Shown one piece after another: positions 1 to 5,773 of a stretch of DNA of 6,033 bases. Position 1 is the first letter of the stretch. Every line of letters begins with the position of its first letter. The stretch comes from JBARRO01 sp049644265 (GTDB taxonomy: Bacteria > Bacteroidota > Ignavibacteria > UBA10030), in NCBI GenBank assembly GCA_049644265.1, contig JBARRO010000138.1, forward strand, positions 1 through 6,033. The letters are read 5' to 3'. The position numbers and the translations under genes are program-made. The notes under the pieces are model-generated. The model saw only the letters and a list, made by a program, of their open reading frames with translations, ran no database searches and was not told where the DNA came from.

Positions 1-1377
1 GTCCGTAATCGGTCCAAAGGTATCCATCGCAAGAATGTATGCCGCCGTCGCCAGCATTCCCATCGTTGCCACGGCCGTGCCAAACAGGCCGGCATGCTGA
101 AGCCCCGAGTGCTGACCAAGGAAATACGCACCGACGATCGCCGTTCCGATCACGAGAATCGGATACCCGGTCGATTCCATTCCGACAGCCACACCGGCAA
201 TGATGTTCGTCGCCGGACCGGTCTGGGATGCCTCTGCAATCGATTTGACAGGACGGTATCGATACTCTGTGTAGTACTGGGTGATGTACACAAAGGCAAT
301 CGAAGTGACCACACCGATGATACCGCAGAGAAAGAAATTGAAATAGTATTCTGCACCAAGGAGCCACCGTGATGCGAAGAAGAATCCTGCCATCGCGAGC
401 ACCGCGGTGATGAAATAGCCTCTGTTGAGGGCTTTCATCGGATCTTCGTTGTCCTTCGCTTTCACGGTCATGATGCCGATGGCCGACGCAATGATTCCGA
501 ACGCGCGTGCAACGAGCGGAAAGAGCAGTACCCCAAGAATGGAAAGTCCTTTCTCCTGGAACGTAGTTGCGTTGGCCGAATAGAGACCGGCTGCGAGAAT
601 CATTGCACCGATATTCTCAGCAGCCGTCGATTCAAAAAGGTCGGCACCGCGGCCCGCACAGTCTCCGACGTTGTCGCCGACAAGATCCGCAATGACGGCA
701 GGATTGCGGGGGTCGTCTTCCGGAATGCCCGCTTCGACTTTTCCTACAAGGTCGGCACCCACGTCTGCCGCCTTCGTGTAAATTCCACCGCCAAGCTGAG
801 CAAACAGAGCAACAAAGCTCGCTCCAAAACCATATCCTACAATAAGGAGCGGAATCTTCCTGACGTCGCCGCCTGTGACACCGAGCCAGTCAACGACTGC
901 AAAGAGACCCGCAACGCCGAGGAGGCTCATGGCTACCACGAAGAAGCCGGAAACCGCCCCGCCGCGAAGCGATGACTGAAGCGCACTGTTCATGTCTTTG
1001 GTCGCGCCGGCCGCCGTTCGGATATTCGCACGGATTGCAACCCACATGCCCATGTATCCTGCGGCAACGGAGCACGCAGCACCAAGGACAAACGAGATGG
1101 TTGTCCACAACGCGAGCATTGCCGCCGAGGCAGGGTCGTGCTCGGTCGGCGTTCGCACAAATGCGTACAGGATATAGATGAGGGATGCGAGGGCAAGGGC
1201 GAGGTACGCGATCGTGCGGTTCTGGCGTCGGAGAAACGCTTCAGCACCTTGCTTGATCGCATTGGAGATTTCCTGCATCTTCGCCGTCCCAGTATCACGG
1301 CGGAGCACATCGCGGATCAAATACACCGCAAAGAGCAAACCGAGAACACTAATTCCAAGGATAATTGTCAGTTCCAT
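1..1377 (-). CDS. hppA: Membrane-bound ion-translocating pyrophosphatase, N-terminal 459 residues (runs off window)
   Basis: Couples hydrolysis of cytoplasmic pyrophosphate to pumping of Na+ or H+ across the inner membrane. Translating the minus strand from the ATG at 1377 gives an uninterrupted frame to base 1 that ends in TFGPITD. Hydrophobic segments appear near residues 3-21, 55-74 and 78-105, with more beyond. The family signature is clear: YTKAADVGADLVGKVE at 200-215, followed by EDDPRNP (220-226) and VGDNVGD (233-239). K202, D205, D209, D231, D235 and D239 match the usual PPi/Mg ligands. GADLFES (244-250) keeps a Glu (E249) placed as in Na+-pumping members. Position 232 is Leu where many homologues have Asn. 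The family is usually 670-800 residues, so at least 200 C-terminal residues are missing. These include the GNTT(A/K) site that decides K+ dependence. The start is supported by an AAGGAG box 11 nt upstream. The family call is very secure; the pumped ion is an inference. Confidence 0.97.
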   Translation of the reverse strand, partial: MELTIILGISVLGLLFAVYLIRDVLRRDTGTAKMQEISNAIKQGAEAFLRRQNRTIAYLALALASLIYILYAFVRTPTEHDPASAAMLALWTTISFVLGAACSVAAGYMGMWVAIRANIRTAAGATKDMNSALQSSLRGGAVSGFFVVAMSLLGVAGLFAVVDWLGVTGGDVRKIPLLIVGYGFGASFVALFAQLGGGIYTKAADVGADLVGKVEAGIPEDDPRNPAVIADLVGDNVGDCAGRGADLFESTAAENIGAMILAAGLYSANATTFQEKGLSILGVLLFPLVARAFGIIASAIGIMTVKAKDNEDPMKALNRGYFITAVLAMAGFFFASRWLLGAEYYFNFFLCGIIGVVTSIAFVYITQYYTEYRYRPVKSIAEASQTGPATNIIAGVAVGMESTGYPILVIGTAIVGAYFLGQHSGLQHAGLFGTAVATMGMLATAAYILAMDTFGPITD

Positions 1378-1388
1378 AGAATCGTCGA

Positions 1389-1394
1389 CTCCTT
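1389..1394 (-). promoter_or_regulatory. Ribosome binding site of hppA
   Basis: Read on the minus strand this is AAGGAG, 11 nt before the hppA ATG at 1377. It is the only recognisable Shine-Dalgarno sequence before a gene start in the window, and it supports the chosen start. The spacing is slightly long. Confidence 0.6.
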
Positions 1395-1434
1395 ACTTGG
1401 GAAAACGTGGTTGGACTGAGAAAAAAGGTTGGTC

Positions 1435-1440
1435 AATATA
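1435..1440 (-). promoter_or_regulatory. Possible -10 element for hppA
   Basis: The minus strand reads TATATT here, 5 of 6 matches to TATAAT, which would place transcription start roughly 50 nt before the hppA ATG. No convincing -35 hexamer lies 16-18 bp further upstream, and the surroundings are AT-rich, so this may be a chance match. Confidence 0.25.
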
Positions 1441-1477
1441 GAGAAATTTTCTGAAAAATCCACTTACGGTTGGGGAA

Positions 1478-1487
1478 ATTCCGGAAT
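1478..1487. promoter_or_regulatory. Perfect 10-bp palindrome ATTCCGGAAT, possible operator
   Basis: A perfect 10-bp palindrome lies in the divergent region, 9 bp upstream of the -35 box of the aldolase promoter. That position could suit an activator or a shared regulator of the two divergent genes. There is only one copy and no recognised regulator consensus, so a regulatory role is inferred from position alone. Confidence 0.25.
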
Positions 1488-1496
1488 CAGAGTTCG

Positions 1497-1525
1497 TTGA
1501 AACTCATCGCACTTTTGGTTATACT
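1497..1525 (+). promoter_or_regulatory. Sigma70-type promoter of the class II aldolase gene
   Basis: TTGAAA at 1497-1502 (5/6 to TTGACA) and TATACT at 1520-1525 (5/6 to TATAAT) are separated by exactly 17 bp. Transcription would begin near 1532, leaving a leader of only about 12 nt before the ATG at 1544, with no Shine-Dalgarno sequence. It is the best promoter visible in the window and lies in the only gap free of repeat arrays. Confidence 0.6.
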
Positions 1526-1543
1526 GCGGCACCTCCAGCACGC

Positions 1544-2299
1544 ATGCCCTCGCGTTTCGATATTGCCCAACAGCTTGTCCTCATTTGTCACCGACTCTAT
1601 GAACACCGGTTCGTCGCCGCAACGGATGGCAACGTCAGTGCGAGACTTGATAACGGCCACATCCTTGTTACACCCTCAGCAACAAACAAAGGCCAGGTCC
1701 GTGAAAGCGATTTGTTGGAGATTGCCCCTGATGGCACCCCGATTACTCTTTCCGGGAAAGCCTCGACAGAAATAGACATGCACTTGTTGATCTATCGGCG
1801 CCGCCCGGATGTGGCCGCCGTCGTCCATGCTCATCCCACGTATGCGACAGGATTTGCAGCAGCCCGGATTCCATTGCCGGCCCAGGTACTTCCTGAGATT
1901 ATTGTCGGTCTCGGTGTCATTCCGCTTGCGCCATACGCAACGCCCTCAACGAAGGAAGTTGCAGATTCCCTGGCTCCCTTCATCGACAAATCGGATGCTG
2001 TCCTGCTGTCGAATCACGGAGTTGTCACGTGTGGAAAAGACCTGGAGGACGCTTATTTCAAGATGGAAAAGGTCGAACAAGCCGCACATATTGCGTTTGT
2101 CGCAAGAATGCTCGGCGGGGAAAAATCTCTGACACGCGAGGAACTGGAGAAGCTCCGCGCAATCAGTGCGTCAAGCTACGGCAAGGAAATCCCGGCCCTT
2201 CCTCCGGAGACACAGGAATCGGAAGGTGAAATAATGACAGAGGAAAGATTGAGGGAATTGATACGGGAAGCGTTGGCAGGAGTAAAACGGGGGAATTGA
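1544..2299 (+). CDS. Class II (zinc-dependent) aldolase, fuculose-phosphate aldolase type, with putative encapsulation-peptide tail
   Basis: A class II aldolase/adducin-fold enzyme. Relatives cleave L-fuculose-1-phosphate or related ketose phosphates to dihydroxyacetone phosphate and an aldehyde such as L-lactaldehyde. Seen in the 251 residues: GN at 29-30 and TPS at 43-45 (phosphate site), STE at 74-76 with the probable catalytic Glu76, HAHP at 95-98 giving zinc ligands His95 and His97, and NHG at 157-159 giving the third ligand, His158. The catalytic domain ends near residue 213. It is followed by a Pro/Glu-rich linker (216-230) and a short amphipathic helix containing LRELIREALAGV (235-246), not expected in plain FucA. 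That layout resembles cargo tails of bacterial microcompartments, where an aldolase of this family is a core enzyme of fucose/rhamnose organelles. The ATG follows a good promoter by a very short leader. The gene stands apart, divergent from hppA and 346 bp before ddl. Family secure; exact substrate unknown, with ribulose-phosphate or methylthioribulose-phosphate relatives as alternatives. Confidence 0.93.
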   Translation: MPSRFDIAQQLVLICHRLYEHRFVAATDGNVSARLDNGHILVTPSATNKGQVRESDLLEIAPDGTPITLSGKASTEIDMHLLIYRRRPDVAAVVHAHPTYATGFAAARIPLPAQVLPEIIVGLGVIPLAPYATPSTKEVADSLAPFIDKSDAVLLSNHGVVTCGKDLEDAYFKMEKVEQAAHIAFVARMLGGEKSLTREELEKLRAISASSYGKEIPALPPETQESEGEIMTEERLRELIREALAGVKRGN

Positions 2300-2360
2300 A
2301 TCATTGAGTGATTGTGAGTGATTGAATGATTGATGATTGAATGATTGACGATTGAGGATT
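2300..2360. repeat. Short-word repeat array (ATTGAATG / ATTGA family)
   Basis: Starting directly after the aldolase stop codon, the sequence is built from variants of ATTGAGTG, ATTGAATG and ATTGATG with irregular 7-11 bp spacing. No open frame here resembles a protein. This is the first part of the 346-bp non-coding gap before ddl. Confidence 0.75.
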
Positions 2361-2456
2361 AGGTTGAATGTTGCGCGTTTTGTGCCTGCCCGCCGAACTT
2401 GTTTCTCAAAGGCAGGCGGGCGCCCCGCCGTTTTGTGGCGGGGAAGGTTGAATGTT
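2361..2456. repeat. GC-rich palindromic cassette flanked by 12-bp direct repeats (possible MITE/REP-like element)
   Basis: Identical 12-mers AGGTTGAATGTT at 2361-2372 and 2445-2456 enclose 72 bp of markedly GC-rich DNA. Inside is a perfect 7-bp stem (CCCCGCC 2423-2429 with GGCGGGG 2437-2443, 7-nt loop). A second pairing is possible between CCTGCC (2385-2390) and GGCAGG (2411-2416). A 9-bp word CGTTTTGTG occurs at 2376-2384 and again at 2429-2437. No coding frame is credible. The layout resembles a small non-autonomous inserted element with target duplication, but the flanking 12-mers could instead belong to the local word repeats. Confidence 0.55.
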
Positions 2457-2470
2457 AGGCAGATCGAAGG

Positions 2471-2566
2471 TTGCAGACGACAGATTGCAGACGGCAGATG
2501 GTGGAAAGAACGCAAAGGAAAAGCTCTACGGAGGGACTGATGACTGACAACTGATAACTGCCAACT
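2471..2566. repeat. Short-word repeats (CAGACGGCAGA and GACTGACAACTGAT families)
   Basis: Contains CAGACGACAGA-like and CAGACGGCAGA words (2473-2500) and GACTGACAACTGATAACTG words (2542-2560). The 14-mer at 2542-2555 recurs exactly at 5971-5984, and the 11-mer at 2488-2498 recurs at 5883-5893, so these are dispersed families. I see no gene. Confidence 0.65.
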
Positions 2567-2570
2567 CACG

Positions 2571-2612
2571 TATCGCTTATTACTTATCGCTTATAGCTTA
2601 TCGCTTCTCACT
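2571..2612. repeat. Three 14-bp tandem repeats upstream of ddl
   Basis: Three imperfect units of exactly 14 bp begin with TATCGCTT at 2571, 2585 and 2599. The array ends about 33 bp before the ddl ATG, so it falls within or beside the expected promoter/leader. The rest of the interval to 2645 is pyrimidine-rich and shows no Shine-Dalgarno sequence. Confidence 0.7.
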
Positions 2613-2645
2613 TTTCACAAATCACGATTTACTATTCACTCTCCT

Positions 2646-3770
2646 ATGCCCAAACTCCGCGTCGGTGTGATCTTCGGCGGCCGCTCCGCTGAACACGAGG
2701 TCTCTCTCGTTTCCGCAACATCGGTGATCAATGCACTCGACCGGGAGAAATACGAGATCGTGCCGATTGGCATCACCCATGAAGGGCGTTGGCTGAGTTC
2801 CGACGATGCTCTCAAGCTTCTGAAAGAACATGGATCGGTGGAGTCACGCCCCGAGCATCTTATCGTACCCGATCCCCGTAAACAGTCTCTTGTAGAACTG
2901 AACGCAACCGCGACCGCCTCACCGACAAAGAATCTCGATGTCATTTTTCCTTTGATCCATGGAACATGCGGAGAGGATGGGACGATTCAGGGTTTGTTTG
3001 AACTGGCTGATATTCCCTATGTCGGTGCAGGTGTACTGGGTTCCGCCGTCGGAATGGATAAAGTCGTGCAGAAGGATCTGCTCCGCCAGGCCAAAATTCC
3101 CGTGACGCCGAGTCTCTGGTTTCTGTTCGACCGGTTCGACCAAGAGCAGAAAAAAATTGTCGGAGAAATCGAAAAGAAGCTCCGGTACCCTGTGTTTGTG
3201 AAACCCTCGAACTCCGGCTCCAGTGTCGGCATCAGCAAAGCTCACGACCGAAAAGAGCTCCTGGCGGCCATCCGGCTCGCGGGAGAGTATGACAGAAAGA
3301 TCCTGGTGGAGAAGGGCGTGCAAAATGCACGCGAGACCGAGTGCAGCGTACTGGGGAACGATGATCCCGTCGCCTCGATTCCCGGTGAGATCATATCCTC
3401 AAACGAGTTCTACGACTACGACGCAAAATACGTCGACGGAAAATCGACGTCGGTGATTCCCGCAAAACTTCCGAAAGCCGTTATCAAAAAAGTTCAGCAC
3501 ATCGCCGTGCAAGCGTTCAAAGTCCTGGAGTGTGCCGGCATGGCTCGTGTGGATTTCCTCGTCACGCGCGCCTTCAACAAAGTCTTCCTCAACGAACTCA
3601 ACACGCTTCCCGGATTCACATCCATCAGCATGTATCCCAAGCTTTGGGCTGCGTCGGGCCTACCTTATCCGCAGCTCCTCGATAAGCTGATCACCCTCGC
3701 CCTTGAGCGGCATAAGGCCAAGAAGCGGTTGAAAACGGAGTATCGTCCAAAGGAGGACTGGTATAAATAG
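2646..3770 (+). CDS. ddl: D-alanine--D-alanine ligase
   Basis: ATP-grasp ligase in the cytoplasm that joins two D-alanines to give the dipeptide added to the UDP-MurNAc-tripeptide peptidoglycan precursor. Seen in 374 residues: the N-terminal FGGRSAEHEVSL (10-21) with the conserved Glu16, HGTCGEDG (105-112), the ATP-grasp loop FVKPSNSGSSVGI (184-196), the omega loop FYDYDAKY (255-262), RVDF (301-304, catalytic Arg301) and NELNTLPGFTS (316-326) with Glu317, Asn319 and the late Ser328. Tyr262 in the omega loop is the residue typical of D-Ala-adding enzymes, in contrast to the VanA-type D-lactate ligases. The length fits the longer DdlA-like group rather than the roughly 306-residue DdlB group; the extra part is around 60-95. 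The ATG at 2646 puts the beta-strand/glycine loop at the normal distance, though only a CT-rich leader precedes it. The C-terminus is basic (353-374). It is followed by ftsB and rarA in the same direction. Confidence 0.98.
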   Translation: MPKLRVGVIFGGRSAEHEVSLVSATSVINALDREKYEIVPIGITHEGRWLSSDDALKLLKEHGSVESRPEHLIVPDPRKQSLVELNATATASPTKNLDVIFPLIHGTCGEDGTIQGLFELADIPYVGAGVLGSAVGMDKVVQKDLLRQAKIPVTPSLWFLFDRFDQEQKKIVGEIEKKLRYPVFVKPSNSGSSVGISKAHDRKELLAAIRLAGEYDRKILVEKGVQNARETECSVLGNDDPVASIPGEIISSNEFYDYDAKYVDGKSTSVIPAKLPKAVIKKVQHIAVQAFKVLECAGMARVDFLVTRAFNKVFLNELNTLPGFTSISMYPKLWAASGLPYPQLLDKLITLALERHKAKKRLKTEYRPKEDWYK

Positions 3771-3772
3771 GA

Positions 3773-3869
3773 AGTCTATGAGTCGATGAGTTGGAAGTCT
3801 ATGAGCAAAGGCATCCCCTTCGAAGGACGTTTCCGCTCAATGACTCATAGACTCACAGACTCATAGACT
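3773..3869. repeat. Inverted/direct repeat cluster of AGTCTATGAGTC between ddl and ftsB
   Basis: AGTCTATGAGTC at 3773-3784 is the exact reverse complement of 3858-3869 and of 3842-3853. AGTCTATGAG recurs at 3796-3805, and the two right-hand copies lie 16 bp apart. The transcript could fold into a long hairpin just after the ddl stop, with a CCTTCGAAGG palindrome (3817-3826) near its tip. No T-run follows directly, so it is not a standard intrinsic terminator, although it could protect the ddl 3' end or attenuate read-through. Confidence 0.75.
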
Positions 3870-3910
3870 CCACATTGCTTTCTCCGTCTTTTCCTCGTAC
3901 TTTCCTCCTA

Positions 3911-4252
3911 ATGTCGAACGACTTCTATCGCAGAATTCAGCCGCAACACGCCGGAAAAAATCTTCTCAGGAGGGCGCTGAAAAACAAGAAACGCACCCTT
4001 CTCATTCTCCTCGGCTGTATCCTCATCCTCTACGTCTTCTTTGACAACAAGGGAATCCTCGCACGCATTCGCCTCGAGTCCCAGCGGACCGAATTGATCG
4101 AAAAGGTCAAATCTGCCGAGGAAGAAACGAAGAAACTCCAAGCCCAGGCGAAGGCGTTGGAAAGCGATAAGAAAACTCTCGAGAAAACCGCGCGCGAAAA
4201 ATACGGAATGGTGCGGCAGGGTGAGACGGTGTATAGGGTGAAGAAGGATTGA
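3911..4252 (+). CDS. ftsB: FtsB/DivIC-family septum formation initiator protein
   Basis: Small bitopic membrane protein of the divisome that, with FtsL and FtsQ-type partners, helps activate septal wall synthesis. Of 113 residues, 1-28 form a basic cytoplasmic segment (KNKKR at 24-28). Residues 29-44 form a single transmembrane helix (TLLILLGCILILYVFF). Residues 56-94 form a charged Leu-containing coiled coil, followed by the family hallmark EKTAREKYGMVRQGETVYRV (91-110). Length is normal for the family. The ATG at 3911 was preferred over an in-frame TTG at 3875 because the 12 extra residues come from repeat-adjacent, pyrimidine-rich DNA and match nothing expected. No Shine-Dalgarno sequence precedes either start. 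Lying between ddl and rarA, it fits a cell-wall/division series. FtsB versus DivIC naming cannot be settled from sequence alone; the family call is firm. Confidence 0.9.
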   Translation: MSNDFYRRIQPQHAGKNLLRRALKNKKRTLLILLGCILILYVFFDNKGILARIRLESQRTELIEKVKSAEEETKKLQAQAKALESDKKTLEKTAREKYGMVRQGETVYRVKKD

Positions 4253-4272
4253 AGGAAGCAATCAGCGGTCAG

Positions 4273-4345
4273 CCTTTCACCTTTTTCCTTTTTCCTTTTT
4301 CCTTTTACCTCTTACCTTTTTTCTTTTTCCTTTTCACTCTTCACT
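4273..4345. repeat. G-free pyrimidine tract with six 7-bp tandem repeats upstream of rarA
   Basis: The 73 nt at 4273-4345 contain no G and only five A. Within them, 4274-4315 consists of six consecutive heptads of the type CTTTTTC (CTTTCAC, three CTTTTTC, CTTTTAC, CTCTTAC). Pyrimidine-rich words such as CTTTTCAC continue to the rarA start at 4418. The bases 4301-4321 are an imperfect inverted match (18/21) to 5779-5799 downstream of rarA. I see no gene between 4253 and 4417 on either strand. Confidence 0.85.
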
Positions 4346-4417
4346 GTTCTCGCTTTAACGCGCCCTTTTCACCTTTCACTTCTCACATTTCATTCTCAAC
4401 GCTATTTCTCCGCTCGA

Positions 4418-5773
4418 ATGTCCGACCTCTTCCCAAACGAACCTCCAAAGAACAAACCCACAGATGCTTCGGCTCCCCTGGCCGAGCGCGTACGACCAAA
4501 GACGCTTGCGGAATTTGCCGGCCAGGAGCATCTGATCGGCGAGGGGAAGCCTCTGCGTCTCATGATCGAGCACGGGGAGCTTTCTTCCGCAATTTTCTGG
4601 GGTCCTCCGGGAGTGGGAAAGACCACACTTGCGCGGCTTATCGCGTCTGCGATGAAGGCGGAGTTCTTCCAGCTTAGTGCGGTTGCTGCCGGAGTAAAGG
4701 ACGTTCGCGAAGTCATCGGCACTGCAGAAAAGAGCCGCAAGCACCTTCATAAGAAAACGATACTCTTCATCGACGAAATTCACAGATTCAACAAAGCCCA
4801 ACAGGACGCGTTGTTGCACAGCGTCGAAGAAGGAATCATTACGCTGATTGGTGCAACGACTGAGAACCCTTCGTTCGAAGTCATCTCCCCGCTTCTGTCC
4901 CGCTCCCAGGTGTACGTGCTCGAAGCCCTCGGAAAAAATGATCTCGACAAAATTCTCGACCGTGCACTGAAAACCGATACCATCCTCTCAAAAAGAAAAA
5001 TCTCCGTCACGGACAGGGATTTTCTCATGCTTCTTTCCGGCGGAGATGCCCGCAAGCTTCTCAACGGACTCGAAACCGCTCTGCGTCTCACCAAGCCAAA
5101 TCCCGACGGGTCGGTAAGCATTACAAAGGAGAGAATCGAGGAGGCATTCCAGAGGAAATATTCTCTCTACGACAAAGGCGGCGAGATGCATTATGACATC
5201 ATCTCCGCATTTATAAAGAGTGTCCGCGGAAGCGATCCCGACGCGGCTGTTTACTGGATGGCGAGAATGCTGGACGGCGGTGAGGATATCAAGTTCATCG
5301 CGCGCCGCATGATCGTGCTTGCGTCCGAAGACATCGGCAATGCCGACCCCTACGCGCTGACGCTCGCAACTTCCTGCTTTACGGCCGTGGATTACATCGG
5401 AATGCCGGAAGCACGTATCGTCCTGGCACAGACAGCGACCTATCTTGCTTCAGCCCCGAAAAGCAACGCAGCGTATCGTGCAATTGAAGACGCTTGGAGC
5501 GATGTTCGCAATCTCCCTAATCTTCCTGTCCCGCTTCATATCCGGAATGCACCGACCAAACTAATGAAAGATCTCGGATACGGCGAGCAGTACAAATACA
5601 GCCACGATTTTGAAAACCACTTCGTGGAGCAACAGTACCTTCCGGATAATCTGAAGGACAAGCTCTATTATAATCCGACGGATTTGGGGAGGGAGAAGGA
5701 TATTGCGGAGCGATTGAAGAAGTGGTGGAGGAAGAGAAGGGAAGGAAAGAGGGATGAGGGTGATGGAGGATGA
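4418..5773 (+). CDS. rarA: Replication-associated recombination protein A (RarA/MgsA), AAA+ ATPase
   Basis: Cytoplasmic clamp-loader-like AAA+ ATPase of the RarA/MgsA/WRNIP1 family, acting at stalled replication forks and on DNA ends. Seen in 451 residues: PLAERVRPKTLAEFAGQEHL (20-39), Walker A GPPGVGKTT (62-70), Walker B ILFIDEIHRF (115-124), sensor 1 GATTENPSFEV (145-155), LLSRSQVY with the likely arginine finger Arg162, and sensor 2 GGDAR (208-212). The MgsA-type C-terminal tetramerisation region follows, including DKGGEMHYDIISAF (252-265), SDPDAA (272-277), ASEDIGNADP (302-311) and the late GYGEQYKYSHDF block. Length is close to the roughly 447 residues of E. coli RarA. The ATG at 4418 gives the usual short N-terminus (MSDLFPNEP); DLF faintly resembles a beta-clamp-binding motif. 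The last 20 residues (WWRKRREGKRDEGDGG) are very charged and encoded by C-free purine-rich DNA that continues beyond the stop, suggesting that repeat sequence has shaped the end of the gene. Confidence 0.97.
   Translation: MSDLFPNEPPKNKPTDASAPLAERVRPKTLAEFAGQEHLIGEGKPLRLMIEHGELSSAIFWGPPGVGKTTLARLIASAMKAEFFQLSAVAAGVKDVREVIGTAEKSRKHLHKKTILFIDEIHRFNKAQQDALLHSVEEGIITLIGATTENPSFEVISPLLSRSQVYVLEALGKNDLDKILDRALKTDTILSKRKISVTDRDFLMLLSGGDARKLLNGLETALRLTKPNPDGSVSITKERIEEAFQRKYSLYDKGGEMHYDIISAFIKSVRGSDPDAAVYWMARMLDGGEDIKFIARRMIVLASEDIGNADPYALTLATSCFTAVDYIGMPEARIVLAQTATYLASAPKSNAAYRAIEDAWSDVRNLPNLPVPLHIRNAPTKLMKDLGYGEQYKYSHDFENHFVEQQYLPDNLKDKLYYNPTDLGREKDIAERLKKWWRKRREGKRDEGDGG

Noticed and set aside
94..372. 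92-residue plus-strand open frame, and other plus-strand frames up to 1441
   Set aside because: They lie opposite or across the clear hppA reading frame, and their translations are Arg/His/Ser-rich with no recognisable domain, so they are shadows.
2352..2540. 62-residue plus-strand frame in the gap before ddl
   Set aside because: It crosses the palindromic cassette and the word repeats, and there is no family resemblance or start signal.
2171..2569. 132-residue minus-strand open frame after the aldolase
   Set aside because: It is made largely of translated repeat words (repeated NHQSFNHSQS-like text) and overlaps the aldolase end. It is low-complexity non-coding DNA.
2300..2645. CRISPR array
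   Set aside because: The repeats are short (7-14 bp), contiguous and variable, without uniform spacers of about 30-40 bp.
3875..3910. Upstream TTG start extending the FtsB-like protein by 12 residues
   Set aside because: The extension comes from pyrimidine-rich intergenic DNA, and the ATG at 3911 gives the expected N-terminal layout for the family.
4247..4263. Terminator candidate at the ftsB stop codon (GATTG/CAATC stem before a T-rich stretch)
   Set aside because: The stem is only 5 bp and AT-rich, and the T-rich DNA begins about 10 nt later as part of the heptad array. Too weak to call.
4424..4432. Beta-clamp binding motif (DLF) at the RarA N-terminus
   Set aside because: Only three residues resemble the QLxLF-type consensus, and similar N-termini occur across the family, so it is not listed as a site.
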